Positions 7,284-16,301 of a stretch of DNA of 41,365 nucleotides are shown here, in pieces. Made by a program: the position numbers and the translations under genes. The number at the start of each line of letters is the position of its first letter. Position 1 is the first letter of the stretch. This DNA comes from Streptococcus sp. Its GTDB lineage: Bacteria; Bacillota; Bacilli; Lactobacillales; Streptococcaceae. The stretch lies in the NCBI GenBank assembly GCA_030528055.1, contig JAUMZQ010000017.1:1-41365 (forward strand), written 5' to 3'. The notes under the pieces were generated by a model that saw only the letters and a list, made by a program, of their open reading frames with translations, searched no databases and was not told the DNA's origin.

Positions 7284-7430
7284 AACTTAATCGAATAAAA
7301 AAGACGAAAGGTGTGCTAACACCTTCTGCCTTACCGAGTAAGAACTCGCTCTTCTTACTCAGTCTCTAATTAATGATACAGAATAAAAGTATCTATGTCA
7401 AGACTGAGCAAGAAATTGTTCAGTCTTTTT
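7284..7430 (+). ncRNA. Candidate structured small RNA
   Basis: This stretch has no credible open reading frame but holds four consecutive hairpins. They are AAGGTGT/ACACCTT with a 4-nt loop (7308-7325), GAGTAAG/CTTACTC (7336-7360), GATAC/GTATC (7375-7393), and a 12-bp stem closed by a GAAA loop and followed by Ts (7400-7430). With the promoter at 7249-7277 this gives a predicted transcript of about 147 nt ending at the intrinsic terminator. It stops before the rpsU promoter, so it would be a separate transcript. I do not recognise the family. A cis-acting leader is less likely because the terminator is complete and no antiterminator is evident. Confidence 0.55.
7400..7430 (+). terminator. Strong intrinsic terminator of the small RNA
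   Basis: A 12-bp stem (one G-T pair) with a GAAA tetraloop is followed by TTTTT. Confidence 0.85.
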
Positions 7431-7461
7431 GGCTATAATTCGGTAAAAAGTTCTCCTTTCT

Positions 7462-7499
7462 ATACAGAATTGCCCATTCTAAAAAATTCTACCGCATAC
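7462..7499 (+). repeat. 38-bp direct repeat, right copy
   Basis: Identical to 3181-3218. It ends 17 bases before the rpsU -35 box, so the island boundary lies immediately upstream of the rpsU promoter. Confidence 0.9.
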
Positions 7500-7515
7500 G
7501 ATTTTGGAGTTGCTA

Positions 7516-7544
7516 TTGACAAGGTCTGTTTTATATGGTATTAT
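7516..7544 (+). promoter_or_regulatory. rpsU promoter
   Basis: TTGACA (7516-7521), a 17-bp spacer and TATTAT (7539-7544) give a near-consensus promoter. The predicted transcript start is about 28 bases before the rpsU ATG. Confidence 0.85.
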
Positions 7545-7578
7545 TGAATATATTTTGGACTTGAAGGGAGTGAAAAAA

Positions 7579-7755
7579 ATGTCAAAAACAGTAGTACGCA
7601 AGAATGAATCACTTGATGATGCACTTCGTCGTTTCAAACGTGCAGTTACTAAAGCTGGTACTCTTCAAGAAACACGCAAACGTGAATTCTATGAAAAACC
7701 TTCTGTAAAGAGAAAGCGTAAATCAGAAGCAGCTCGTAAACGTAAAAAATTCTAA
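7579..7755 (+). CDS. rpsU: 30S ribosomal protein S21
   Basis: The 58-residue basic protein starts [21 protein letters not shown] and ends in an Arg/Lys-rich tail, as S21 of streptococci does. It joins the 30S platform near the 3' end of 16S rRNA and assists initiation. The ATG at 7579 is chosen over the upstream TTG because GGGAG lies at 7566-7570 at the right distance, the family begins at MSK, and the longer form would start inside the promoter. The gene is monocistronic, with its own promoter and terminator, and is convergent with lapA. Confidence 0.97.
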
Positions 7756-7776
7756 TTAGTAAATAGAAATTTAGAT

Positions 7777-7809
7777 AAAAAAACAAGCTTTTTTCAAAGG
7801 CTTGTTTTT
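7777..7809. terminator. rpsU/lapA bidirectional terminator
   Basis: AAAAACAAGC and GCTTGTTTTT pair around an 11-nt loop, with A and T runs on both sides. It sits between convergent rpsU and lapA. Confidence 0.8.
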
Positions 7810-7839
7810 ATGTTTAATCATTTAATAGCTGATAAATAA

Positions 7840-8112
7840 TCAGCTATCCTTTTTCTGTTGTTCATTTAATTCTTTCTTTGCTTGTCCTAATTCTTTACGA
7901 ATGGAAAAATTTTTAGGAATACTAATCAAGAATGAAATGAAAGAGCCAAGAAGCAAAGATAGTACAATTAAAATAATTAGAGGAAGTTTAATCTCAACAA
8001 TCAGCAGATTAACTGTCACACTTTGCATATTGACTAAGGCAATTACTGTGATAAGTAGGATTACAATTAACAGTAGAATATAAATGATTCTCTTTTTTAA
8101 AGTTGGTTGCAT
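7840..8112 (-). CDS. LapA-domain (DUF1049) membrane protein
   Basis: The 90-residue protein has two hydrophobic segments (about 9-27 and 40-65) joined by a short linker containing NMQSVTVNLL, then a charged Lys/Glu/Gln-rich cytoplasmic tail. This is the LapA/YrvD pattern of Firmicutes, where the biochemical role is not settled. In Gram-negative bacteria LapA acts in lipopolysaccharide assembly control, which cannot apply here. It lies 11 bases after gatD on the same strand and probably belongs to the murT-gatD transcript. Confidence 0.75.
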   Translation of the reverse strand: MQPTLKKRIIYILLLIVILLITVIALVNMQSVTVNLLIVEIKLPLIILIVLSLLLGSFISFLISIPKNFSIRKELGQAKKELNEQQKKDS

Positions 8113-8123
8113 ATTTTTCTTCC

Positions 8124-8912
8124 TTATTTCTGAAATTCTGCCTTCGTTTTAACATCTCCATATTCTTCGGGAGTTTCGTGTGCAAGGATTTCCTCATAAC
8201 TTGCTAATGGGATATGGTTGCCATATTTTCTTCTTAAAGCAGTTGTAACTAGTCGATAGGCTAAATTAGTATTGCGAGAAAGGATAGGACCATGGAAGTA
8301 AGAACCAAAAACATTTTTATAATGAACACCTTCGCTGGCATCTTCTTTATTATTCCCATTGCCGTAGATCACTTTTCCAAGAGGTTTTTCATCGTCAGAT
8401 AAAAAGGTGCGTCCTTGATGATTTTCAAAACCGTAGTAGGTTTCTTGAAATTCTTCATTGTAAATTTTAATATCTCCAATGTATCGGTTATTGGTTTGAT
8501 TAAGAGTATAATGTCCCATAATCCCCAAGCCTTCAATTCGACGACCAGAAGCTTCAATGTAGTATTCTCCTAAGAGTTGAAAGCCACCACAGATAGCTAG
8601 AAGCACGCCATTATCATCAATGAAGTGCTGTAAGCCAACTTTTTTATTGGGAAGATCTTTAGCTACAATTGTTTGTTCATAATCTTGTCCACCACCGAAA
8701 AAAGCTAAATCATAATAGTGATTGTCAAATGTATCTTCTAAAGAGACGATGTCTACCGTTACTCTAGCTCCTAATTTTTCACCGATGTATTTTAACATCA
8801 AGATATTTCCGTTGTCTCCATAGGTGTTTAGGAGATTTCCATAAAGATGAGCAATATTTAATTCATAGAGATATGCTTGATGATTTGGGGATGTGAGAGA
8901 AGTATAAACCAT
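8124..8912 (-). CDS. gatD: Lipid II isoglutaminyl synthase, glutaminase subunit GatD
   Basis: The 262-residue protein is a CobB/CobQ-type class I glutamine amidotransferase. [12 protein letters not shown] (about 104-115) carries nucleophile Cys108, and GSYFHGP (about 203-209) carries catalytic His207. GatD releases ammonia from glutamine and passes it to MurT, which amidates the alpha-carboxyl of D-Glu in lipid II to D-isoglutamine. In streptococci this step is needed for normal cross-linking. Its ATG overlaps the last base of the murT stop (TAATG), which indicates coupled synthesis of the two subunits. Confidence 0.93.
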   Translation of the reverse strand: MVYTSLTSPNHQAYLYELNIAHLYGNLLNTYGDNGNILMLKYIGEKLGARVTVDIVSLEDTFDNHYYDLAFFGGGQDYEQTIVAKDLPNKKVGLQHFIDDNGVLLAICGGFQLLGEYYIEASGRRIEGLGIMGHYTLNQTNNRYIGDIKIYNEEFQETYYGFENHQGRTFLSDDEKPLGKVIYGNGNNKEDASEGVHYKNVFGSYFHGPILSRNTNLAYRLVTTALRRKYGNHIPLASYEEILAHETPEEYGDVKTKAEFQK

Positions 8913-10255
8913 TAGTTCATCTCCTTTCTAACGACTTGATGGTTGGCTAGCAGTTCACGAAACTCTAACATGGCAGTATAGGTAGCAAGAATGTATGCGT
9001 GTTGGCATTCTTGTTGCTCAATTTGTTGGAAAACTTGAGACAATTCTGCAAACTCGTAAATGCGTTCAGCGTCATACCCCGTTACACGCAAGCGACGAGC
9101 CATTTCAGAGTGACGGACACCTCCTGCCACCATATATGGAATGTTCATTTCAAGAGTTTGTTCAAAATCTGCGTCCCATATCCAACTGGTATCGATTCCG
9201 TCAGCATAATTTGCATTGAGTAGCACTGATAAACTAAAAGGATAAGGAGCTAATTTAATCATTTCAAGGGCTTGTGTTGCACCAACTGGATTTTTAATTA
9301 ATACAAGTGTACATGTTTTATTTCCAATGGGGAAGGTTTCTTGACGTCCAAACACAGCACGGCTTTTATCAAAACCTTTTTTAATAGTGCTAGATTCAAC
9401 ATCAAAATAGCGTGCAACAGAAACAGCAGCTAAAGCATTATAGATATTATACAATCCACCAATGTTAATATGATAGTCTTGCTGATCAATCGTAAAATCA
9501 GCTTGGTTATTACTTAGTTTTCCTAATTTTGTCAATTGATAATCTAACTGTGGACGCTTGAAGTCACAATTAAGACAGAGATAGTCTCCTAAATTGGCAT
9601 AAGTGTTGAGTTGGTACTGGAGTATATGCTGACAATTAGGACAGAGAACACCTTCGGTATTATAATGAGCCAATTTTGGTTCGGTTTTCTCAATGTCAAA
9701 TCCATAATATTTTACTGGATTTTTGAGATTAGTTGTATGAAAAAGTGGACTATCACCATTCATTAGTAAAGTGGCTGTAGGAACTTTTTGCACGGCATCT
9801 AATATCATTTGATAGGTTGTATAAATTTCTCCGTATCGATCCATTTGATCACGAAAAATATTAGTCAAAACAAATAGACTTGGCTTAATATAATCACAGA
9901 TACGAGAGAGACTGGCTTCATCTATTTCTAATACAGCTATATTTTTCCCTGATTTTCCTTTTTTAGCTGTCAGAAAAGTTGTAGTGATTCCGCTAATCAT
10001 ATTGGCCCCACTAGGATTGGTTACAACTTCTCCGAATGCTTCTTTCAGGATGCCAACCGTTAAAGCTGTGGTCAATGTTTTTCCATTGGTACCCGTGATT
10101 ACAACGATTTCATAATCATGTGCCAGACTATTTAATATATCTTTGTCGAATTTGAGGGCTATCTTTCCAGGTAAGGTAGAACCTCGTCCTGCTCTACTCA
10201 GAACAAAGTGGGAGGTTTTTCCTGCTAGAATCCCTATACTTGTATTTATCTTCAT
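8912..10255 (-). CDS. murT: Lipid II isoglutaminyl synthase, Mur-ligase subunit MurT
   Basis: The 447-residue protein has the Mur ligase P-loop TGTNGKT (54-60), a central ATPase domain and a C-terminal DUF1727 region. A zinc ribbon inserted in the middle domain is visible as CPNC (Cys205, Cys208) and CLNC (Cys227, Cys230), a hallmark of MurT. With GatD it activates the D-Glu carboxylate of lipid II using ATP and transfers ammonia to it. The gene is divergent from cdaA. Its -10 box lies 7 bases before the ATG with no ribosome site between, so translation is probably from a leaderless mRNA. Confidence 0.94.
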   Translation of the reverse strand: MKINTSIGILAGKTSHFVLSRAGRGSTLPGKIALKFDKDILNSLAHDYEIVVITGTNGKTLTTALTVGILKEAFGEVVTNPSGANMISGITTTFLTAKKGKSGKNIAVLEIDEASLSRICDYIKPSLFVLTNIFRDQMDRYGEIYTTYQMILDAVQKVPTATLLMNGDSPLFHTTNLKNPVKYYGFDIEKTEPKLAHYNTEGVLCPNCQHILQYQLNTYANLGDYLCLNCDFKRPQLDYQLTKLGKLSNNQADFTIDQQDYHINIGGLYNIYNALAAVSVARYFDVESSTIKKGFDKSRAVFGRQETFPIGNKTCTLVLIKNPVGATQALEMIKLAPYPFSLSVLLNANYADGIDTSWIWDADFEQTLEMNIPYMVAGGVRHSEMARRLRVTGYDAERIYEFAELSQVFQQIEQQECQHAYILATYTAMLEFRELLANHQVVRKEMN

Positions 10256-10262
10256 ATGAAAT

Positions 10263-10271
10263 ATTTTATCA
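10263..10271 (-). promoter_or_regulatory. murT promoter, leaderless geometry
   Basis: On the minus strand TGATAAAAT (extended -10) is followed by only 7 bases (10256-10262) before the murT ATG at 10255. A start of transcription 6-8 bases after the -10 would fall on the ATG itself. Confidence 0.65.
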
Positions 10272-10311
10272 TAAAAAAGTAAATAAGGTTACAGAAAAAT
10301 ATTGCGAAACA

Positions 10312-10320
10312 TGATATAAT
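10312..10320 (+). promoter_or_regulatory. cdaA operon promoter, extended -10
   Basis: TGATATAAT forms an extended -10 element. No good -35 is visible at 17 bp. The predicted leader to the cdaA ATG is about 50 nt. It is back to back with the murT promoter, the two -10 boxes lying about 46 bp apart. Confidence 0.65.
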
Positions 10321-10376
10321 GATAAAGTAAGTTTTTAAACGAGAATTTTTAAGAGAAGTATAGGAAGTAAGTAGGT

Positions 10377-11225
10377 ATGAATTTTCAACAATTATCCAAC
10401 CTTCAGTATTGGACCAGTTTATTTTCTGATCCCAAAAATATCATTATAAATATCATAGATGTTGCCTTAGTTGCATGGCTTCTTTATTATCTAATAAAAG
10501 CTATTGCTGGTACTAAAATCATGATTTTGTTTCGTGGTGTCTTAATTTTTATACTAGCTCAATTTGTAGCCAATTTGGTAGGTTTGACAACCATTTCTTG
10601 GTTGATTAATCAGATTATTACTTATGGTGTCATTGCAGCGGTAGTCATATTTTCTCCTGAGATTCGTACCGTCCTTGAAAAATTAGGAAGAGCGACAGAT
10701 ATTTTTTCTGTTACTCCTCAAAGTACAGAAGAAAAAATGATTGAATCATTCGTAAAGGCAGTTGCTTATATGAGTCCGCGTAAAATAGGTGCTTTAGTAG
10801 CCATTCAAGGAACTAGGACATTGCAGGAATACATTTCAACGGGTATTCCTCTTGATGCGGATGTGTCAGGTGAATTACTTATCAATATCTTTATCCCTAA
10901 TACGCCTCTTCATGATGGGGCAGTCGTGATTAGAGATAATAAAATTGCGGTGTCTTGTGCTTATCTTCCTTTAAGTGAGAGTACAGCAATTTCAAAAGAA
11001 TTTGGAACCAGACATAGAGCAGCCATAGGATTATCTGAAGTATCTGATGCATTTACTTTTGTAGTTTCTGAAGAGACAGGAGGCATCTCTATCACTCATA
11101 ATGGGATCTTTAAACATGACTTAAATTTGGAAGAGTTTGAAGAAGAGTTAAAGAAAGTCTTTTTGGCAGACGACCCAGCGAATACTAGTTTTAAGAAACG
11201 GTTACTAGGAGGTTTGAAGAGATGA
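10377..11225 (+). CDS. cdaA: Diadenylate cyclase CdaA
   Basis: The 282-residue protein has three N-terminal membrane helices (about 21-43, 48-68 and 75-92), followed by a DisA_N diadenylate cyclase domain. The catalytic DGA (180-182, in HDGAVVIRD) and RHR (212-214, in GTRHRAA) motifs are intact. It makes cyclic di-AMP from two ATP at the membrane. This second messenger controls potassium and osmolyte transport and wall homeostasis. The next gene, cdaR, overlaps it by 4 bases, and glmM follows. The conserved cdaA-cdaR-glmM order is known across Firmicutes; CdaR and GlmM bind CdaA and modulate it. Confidence 0.96.
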   Translation: MNFQQLSNLQYWTSLFSDPKNIIINIIDVALVAWLLYYLIKAIAGTKIMILFRGVLIFILAQFVANLVGLTTISWLINQIITYGVIAAVVIFSPEIRTVLEKLGRATDIFSVTPQSTEEKMIESFVKAVAYMSPRKIGALVAIQGTRTLQEYISTGIPLDADVSGELLINIFIPNTPLHDGAVVIRDNKIAVSCAYLPLSESTAISKEFGTRHRAAIGLSEVSDAFTFVVSEETGGISITHNGIFKHDLNLEEFEEELKKVFLADDPANTSFKKRLLGGLKR

Positions 11226-11950
11226 AAAAAAATAAAAAAATACTTTATATCATTTCCTCATTATTCTTCGCTTTAGTATTATTCATCTATGCTACATCTA
11301 GTAATTTTCAAAACAATATTAGTGTGAGACAGGTAACTTCAGAAACATATACCAATACCGTATCTAATGTACCAATTGATATTCAGTATGATAATGATAA
11401 ATATTTTATCAGTGGATTTACATCTGAGGTTTCTGTTGTATTAACAGGTGCCAATCGTGTTAATCTTGCTAGCGAAATGCAAGAGAGTACCAGAAAATTT
11501 CGAGTAGTTGCTGACTTATCAAAGGCTTCTGAAGGAACAATGGAAATTCCTTTACAGGTTGAAGACCTTCCTAGTGGTCTAGCTGCAACTGTTAATCCAC
11601 AAAAAATATCAGTTAAAATTGGTAAGAAAGCTAGTAAAAAAGTAGAAGTAACCTATCTAATTGCTGATAGTCATCTTGCAAAAAATGTTAGCATCAGTAA
11701 TGTGGTTCTTGGAGAAGATGAAGTGACGGTTACTAGTGATGAGGAAACGCTAGCTAAGATAGATCATGTGGAGGCTGTGCTTCCTGCAAATGTTACAATT
11801 ACAGGAAATTATAGTGGAACGGTTCCATTGCAAGCAGTGGACTCAAGTGGCAATGTTCAACCAAGTGTCGTCACACCGTTTGAAACCACAATGAAGGTAA
11901 CCACAAAAGAATCTTCGTCTAGTTCAAGCACTAGCTCGTCGAGTAAATAA
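11222..11950 (+). CDS. cdaR: CdaA regulatory protein CdaR (YbbR domains)
   Basis: The 242-residue protein has an N-terminal membrane anchor (about 7-26) and an extracytoplasmic part with YbbR-type repeats, for example VPIDIQYDN and a second VEVTYL...[10 protein letters not shown] unit. The C-terminus is a Ser/Thr-rich tail of about 15 residues. CdaR binds CdaA and adjusts cyclic di-AMP synthesis. It overlaps cdaA by 4 bases (ATGA) and abuts glmM. Confidence 0.92.
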   Translation: MKKNKKILYIISSLFFALVLFIYATSSNFQNNISVRQVTSETYTNTVSNVPIDIQYDNDKYFISGFTSEVSVVLTGANRVNLASEMQESTRKFRVVADLSKASEGTMEIPLQVEDLPSGLAATVNPQKISVKIGKKASKKVEVTYLIADSHLAKNVSISNVVLGEDEVTVTSDEETLAKIDHVEAVLPANVTITGNYSGTVPLQAVDSSGNVQPSVVTPFETTMKVTTKESSSSSSTSSSSK

Positions 11951-11979
11951 TGCAATTTTTGAAAGGAAATCTTAATAAA

Positions 11980-13338
11980 ATGGGTAAATATTTTGGAACT
12001 GATGGTGTTCGAGGAATCGCAAATGTAGAATTAACACCAGAATTGGCCTTTAAATTGGGACGTTTTGGTGGCTATGTTCTCAGACAACATGAAACGGAAG
12101 TTCCCAGTGTCTTTGTAGGACGTGATACACGCATTTCAGGAGAAATGCTAGAGAGTGCTTTAATTGCAGGGCTTTTATCTGTGGGAATCCATGTTTATAA
12201 ATTGGGAGTCATTGCGACACCAGGAGTTGCCTACCTTGTGAAGTCAGAAAAAGCTAGTGCAGGTGTTATGATTTCTGCAAGTCATAATCCTGCCTTAGAT
12301 AACGGAATTAAATTTTTTGGTGGTGATGGCTATAAATTATCTGATGAATGTGAACTAGAGATTGAAGCCTTACTTGATAAAGAGGATGATGATCTGCCAA
12401 GACCAAGTGCTGAAGGATTAGGAACTTTAGTAGATTATCCTGAAGGATTACGTAAATACCAACAGTATTTAGTATCTACTGGCTTAGAATTGGAAGGAAT
12501 GCATGTTGCGCTAGATACAGCAAATGGTGCAGCTTCAACTAGCGCCCGTCATATTTTTGCTGATTTAGGTGCACAATTAACCATTATTGGTGAAAATCCA
12601 GATGGTTTAAATATCAATGACCATGTTGGTTCAACTCACCCTCAAGCCTTGCAAGAGGTCGTTAAAGAAACTGGTGCAGCCATTGGATTAGCCTTTGATG
12701 GTGATAGCGATCGTTTGATTGCTATTGATGAAAAAGGTGAAATCGTAGATGGTGACAAGATTATGTATATCATTGGGAAGTACTTATCAGAAAATGGTCA
12801 ATTATCCAATAACACGATTGTGACAACAGTAATGTCTAATCTTGGTTTTCATAAAGCTTTAGAAAAACAAGGAATTGAAAAAGTCATCACAGCTGTTGGA
12901 GATCGCTACGTTGTTGAAGAAATGAGAAAATCAGGATATAATCTTGGTGGAGAGCAATCTGGGCATATTATCCTAATGAATTATAATACGACGGGTGATG
13001 GTCAGCTATCAGCTGTTCAGTTAACTAAGATTATGAAAAAAACAGGGAAGTCTCTATCAGAGTTGGCTTCAGAAGTGACTATTTATCCGCAAAAGTTGGT
13101 TAATATACGTGTTGACAACAGTATGAAAGACCATGCTATGGAGGTTCCGTCGATTAAAGCTGTTATCGAAAAGATGGAGACAGAGATGAACGGAAATGGA
13201 CGGATTCTAGTTCGTCCAAGTGGAACAGAACCACTGTTGCGCGTGATGGCAGAAGCACCAACTCATGAAGAAGTTGACTATTATGTGGACAGCATTGCCA
13301 ATGTTATTCGTGCTGAAATTGGTACGGAGTTAGACTAG
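11980..13338 (+). CDS. glmM: Phosphoglucosamine mutase
   Basis: The 452-residue enzyme converts glucosamine-6-phosphate to glucosamine-1-phosphate for UDP-GlcNAc and peptidoglycan. It has the phosphoserine loop ISASHNP (Ser101), the metal loop DGDSDR and the C-terminal phosphate loop RPSGTEP. The start at 11980 is preferred to an ATG 30 bases upstream because the family begins [12 protein letters not shown] and AAAGGAAA lies at 11962-11969. The upstream ATG overlaps the cdaR stop. Third gene of the cdaA operon, followed by a strong terminator. Confidence 0.97.
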   Translation: MGKYFGTDGVRGIANVELTPELAFKLGRFGGYVLRQHETEVPSVFVGRDTRISGEMLESALIAGLLSVGIHVYKLGVIATPGVAYLVKSEKASAGVMISASHNPALDNGIKFFGGDGYKLSDECELEIEALLDKEDDDLPRPSAEGLGTLVDYPEGLRKYQQYLVSTGLELEGMHVALDTANGAASTSARHIFADLGAQLTIIGENPDGLNINDHVGSTHPQALQEVVKETGAAIGLAFDGDSDRLIAIDEKGEIVDGDKIMYIIGKYLSENGQLSNNTIVTTVMSNLGFHKALEKQGIEKVITAVGDRYVVEEMRKSGYNLGGEQSGHIILMNYNTTGDGQLSAVQLTKIMKKTGKSLSELASEVTIYPQKLVNIRVDNSMKDHAMEVPSIKAVIEKMETEMNGNGRILVRPSGTEPLLRVMAEAPTHEEVDYYVDSIANVIRAEIGTELD

Positions 13339-13351
13339 TTTTTAAGGGTAT

Positions 13352-13389
13352 AATAAACAGATTAATTACAATTAATTTGTTTATTTTTT
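13352..13389 (+). terminator. Terminator of cdaA-cdaR-glmM
   Basis: AATAAACAGATTAATT pairs with AATTAATTTGTTTATT (one mismatch, 2-nt loop), followed by a T run. Confidence 0.85.
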
Positions 13390-13492
13390 ATCTCAGAGAA
13401 CTTTCTATTTTATTTTTTAGTAAATTTGCTATTACTTTGTGAAAAAAGAATAATTTTTTGAATATTTTCCTTCTAATCCGTTTAAATATACT

Positions 13493-13521
13493 TTGAGAAT
13501 TTTCACAATTTTTGATATAAT
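13493..13521 (+). promoter_or_regulatory. Promoter of the rRNA methyltransferase/aro operon, leaderless geometry
   Basis: TTGAGA (13493-13498), a 17-bp spacer and TATAAT (13516-13521) preceded by TGA. Only 7 bases (AGTCCTT) separate the -10 from the ATG at 13529 and no ribosome site is present. The first codons would sit at the mRNA's 5' end. Confidence 0.8.
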
Positions 13522-13528
13522 AGTCCTT

Positions 13529-14692
13529 ATGAATAAAGTTACCGTAAGTCAAAAGGTAGAAGAGAAACTCACCAAAGGCTGTTTTGTGTTAGATAAACAG
13601 GATTTTTCTAAACTTTCTTTGAATAATCAGTGTGTTGAACTCCAAAATCAAGCAGGAAAATTTATAGGAACAGCTTACTTATCACTACAAAATAAAGGAA
13701 TTGGTTGGTTTATCTCACCAAGACATTTGACATTGACGGTCTCATTTTTTCGAGAATTATTTGAAAAAGCTAAAGAAAAACGTTCTGATTATCAAGATTC
13801 AAAAATTACAACAGCTTATCGTCTGTTTAATCAAGACGGTGATGGTTTTGGTGGAATCTCTATTGATATATATAATGAGTTTGCTGTTTTTTCTTGGTAC
13901 AACACCTTTGTTTTCCAAGTTAAAGATTTGATTGTTGAAGCATTTCAAGAAGTCTTTCCTCATATCAAAGGAGCTTATGAAAAGATTCGTTTTAAAGGAA
14001 TGACTTACGAGTCTGCTCATGTTTATGGAGAAGAAGCACCAGAATTTTTCACAATTTTGGAAAATGGTGTTCACTATCGAGTTTTTTTAAATGATGGATT
14101 GATGACCGGAATCTTCTTAGATCAACATGATGTAAGAGGCAGTCTAGTCAATGGTTTAGCTAGAGGAAAAAGTGTGTTGAATCTGTTTTCTTATACGGCA
14201 GCATTTTCAGTGGCAGCAGCAGTAGGTGGAGCGAGTCAAACAACTTCCGTGGATTTAGCCAAACGAAGTCGTGAACTGTCTAAAGCACACTTTGTAGCTA
14301 ATGATATTGATTTGGCGCAACATCATTTTGTGGTAATGGATGTATTTTCTTATTTCAAATATGCCAAACGCCACCAGATGCAGTTTGATTTTCTTATTCT
14401 AGACCCGCCAAGTTTTGCTCGAAATAAAAAGCAAACTTTTTCGGTAGCTAAAGATTATAATCGTTTAATAGAGCAAGCTTTAGATATTTTAAGTCCGGAT
14501 GGCGTTATGATTATTAGCACAAATGCTGCTAATTTATCTAAAATAAAGTTAAAAAAAGAAATAGAAAAAGGCTTTGCTGGAGTTCCTCATAGTTATTTGA
14601 GTGAATACCGATTACCAGCAGACTTTGTATACAATAAAAAAGACGAGAGTAGTAATTACCTGAAGGTATTTATAGTTAAGGTGAATAAATGA
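13529..14692 (+). CDS. RlmI/RlmK-like class I SAM-dependent rRNA methyltransferase
   Basis: The 387-residue protein has an N-terminal PUA-like domain (about 1-80) and a C-terminal Rossmann methyltransferase domain. The latter has [20 protein letters not shown] (the SAM loop), TSVDLAKRS and the catalytic-type motif LDPPSFAR. This matches the COG1092 family that includes E. coli RlmI, which makes 5-methylcytosine in 23S rRNA. The target here is inferred. The start is set at MNKVTVSQK because the upstream in-frame TTG lies within the -35 box. It is the first gene of the aro operon and its stop overlaps the aroD ATG (ATGA). Confidence 0.88.
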   Translation: MNKVTVSQKVEEKLTKGCFVLDKQDFSKLSLNNQCVELQNQAGKFIGTAYLSLQNKGIGWFISPRHLTLTVSFFRELFEKAKEKRSDYQDSKITTAYRLFNQDGDGFGGISIDIYNEFAVFSWYNTFVFQVKDLIVEAFQEVFPHIKGAYEKIRFKGMTYESAHVYGEEAPEFFTILENGVHYRVFLNDGLMTGIFLDQHDVRGSLVNGLARGKSVLNLFSYTAAFSVAAAVGGASQTTSVDLAKRSRELSKAHFVANDIDLAQHHFVVMDVFSYFKYAKRHQMQFDFLILDPPSFARNKKQTFSVAKDYNRLIEQALDILSPDGVMIISTNAANLSKIKLKKEIEKGFAGVPHSYLSEYRLPADFVYNKKDESSNYLKVFIVKVNK

Positions 14693-15366
14693 AATTAGTT
14701 GTTTCTGTCATGCCTAATAATTTGGAAGAGGCACAAAAAATAGAGTTATCTCGCTATGAGGATGCAGATATCATTGAGTGGCGTGCAGATTTTCTTCCTA
14801 AAGACGATATTCTCAATGTTGCGCCCGCTATTTTTGAAAAATTTGCTGGAAGAGAATTGATTTTTACCCTTCGAACTCAAGCAGAAGGGGGAAATATTCA
14901 ATTGAGCGATGATGATTATATTGCTCTTATAAAGGAAATTGCAGAGCTATATCAGCCAGACTATATTGATTACGAGTACTTCTCACATAAAGAGAGATTT
15001 GAAGAAATGCTTGAATTTCCTAATTTGGTTTTGAGTTATCATAATTTCGATGAGACACCTGAGAATATGATGGAAATTTTATCAGAATTAACTAGTCTTA
15101 CTCCAAAGGTTGTTAAAGTCTCCGTTATGGCTCATAATGAACAAGACGTTCTTGATTTGATGAACTACACTCGTGGTTTCAAAACACTGAATCCAGAACA
15201 AGATTTTGTTACTATTTCTATGGGAAAAGTTGGTAAAATTTCACGATTGGCTACTGATTTAACAGGTTCTAGTTGGTCATTTGCAAGTCAAGATCAATCA
15301 TCTGCTCCTGGTCAAATCTCTTTATCTAATATGAAAAAAATTCAGGAGATTTTGAATGAAAATTGA
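14689..15366 (+). CDS. aroD: 3-dehydroquinate dehydratase, type I
   Basis: The 225-residue enzyme performs the third shikimate step, 3-dehydroquinate to 3-dehydroshikimate. It has the type I features: EWRADF near the N-terminus, the His-containing LSYHNF (about 114-119) and Schiff-base Lys in KVVKVSVM (about 140-147). It overlaps the methyltransferase stop by 4 bases and the aroE start by 11, so this part of the operon is tightly coupled. Confidence 0.95.
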   Translation: MKLVVSVMPNNLEEAQKIELSRYEDADIIEWRADFLPKDDILNVAPAIFEKFAGRELIFTLRTQAEGGNIQLSDDDYIALIKEIAELYQPDYIDYEYFSHKERFEEMLEFPNLVLSYHNFDETPENMMEILSELTSLTPKVVKVSVMAHNEQDVLDLMNYTRGFKTLNPEQDFVTISMGKVGKISRLATDLTGSSWSFASQDQSSAPGQISLSNMKKIQEILNEN

Positions 15367-16219
15367 TGGTCATACCCGTCTAGCGGCAGTTGTGGCAAAT
15401 CCTATCAAACACAGTATTTCTCCATTTATCCAAAACTTTGCTTTTGAATACACAGGAGTAAATGGTGTTTATGTAGCTTGGGAAGTTACTAGTGAGGATT
15501 TAAAGGAAACAATCGAGAGCATTCGCCGGTTCAACATGTTTGGTATCAATGTTTCTATGCCTTATAAACGGGAAGTGATTCCTTATTTAGATGAGATTGT
15601 TCCAGAAGCTCAATTAGCTAGAGCTGTCAATACAATTGTTTATCAAAATGGTCGTTTGATTGGTTATAATACGGATGGCAAGGGTTTTTTTAATAGCTTG
15701 CCATCTTTTGTCATAAAAGACAAAAAATTAACGATTTTAGGAGCTGGTGGGGCTGCAACAGCTATCATTGCCTACGCTTGTTTAAATGGTATTTCTGAGG
15801 TAGCTGTTTTTACGAGAAGCACTTCAATAGAAAAAGCTCATAAACGATTGGAAGTAATTCTTCAGGAAACTACAATTCCGGTTACTATTTTTCCGCTAGA
15901 AAATCAAGTATTACTACAAGAAACGGTGAATCAATCACATTTACTGATTAATGCGACAGGAGTTGGTATGGATGGAGTGTCTTCTCCGGTTTCGGAAGAT
16001 TTTACTTTTCCTCCACAGATGATTGTGACAGATCTTGCCTATCAACCACTTGAGACTCCTTTTTTAAAATTAGCCAAAAAACAAAATGTAAAAACAGTCA
16101 ATGGTTTAGGTATGCTTTTACATCAAGGAGCTGAAGCGTTTAAATTGTGGACTGGAAAAGAGATGCCTATTGATGCTATTTGGCAACAATTAGTGTCAAA
16201 ATATCAGAATCAAGAATAA
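15356..16219 (+). CDS. aroE: Shikimate dehydrogenase
   Basis: The 287-residue NADP-dependent enzyme reduces 3-dehydroshikimate to shikimate. HSISPFIQN binds substrate, NVSMPYK holds the catalytic Lys, NTDGKGF the catalytic Asp, and GAGGAATA is the NADP loop. The start overlaps aroD. A gap of 82 bases with no recognised feature precedes aroB. Confidence 0.95.
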   Translation: MKIDGHTRLAAVVANPIKHSISPFIQNFAFEYTGVNGVYVAWEVTSEDLKETIESIRRFNMFGINVSMPYKREVIPYLDEIVPEAQLARAVNTIVYQNGRLIGYNTDGKGFFNSLPSFVIKDKKLTILGAGGAATAIIAYACLNGISEVAVFTRSTSIEKAHKRLEVILQETTIPVTIFPLENQVLLQETVNQSHLLINATGVGMDGVSSPVSEDFTFPPQMIVTDLAYQPLETPFLKLAKKQNVKTVNGLGMLLHQGAEAFKLWTGKEMPIDAIWQQLVSKYQNQE

Positions 16220-16301
16220 GATGAAAACTGATGTAACGGAGTTTAACTTGTTATCATCACAATTAGTTTTATCCTACTAGTTATCTACGAAGGAGAAGTT
16301 T

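Noticed and set aside
7284..7430. T-box or riboswitch leader of rpsU
   Set aside because: The RNA ends in a complete terminator and rpsU has its own promoter after it; no T-box sequence was seen.
7504..7578. Upstream extension of rpsU
   Set aside because: It overlaps the rpsU promoter and S21 begins at [10 protein letters not shown], which has the ribosome site.
13493..13528. Longer N-terminus for the rRNA methyltransferase starting at TTG 13493
   Set aside because: That codon lies in the -35 box and the extension would cover the -10, so it cannot be transcribed from the evident promoter.
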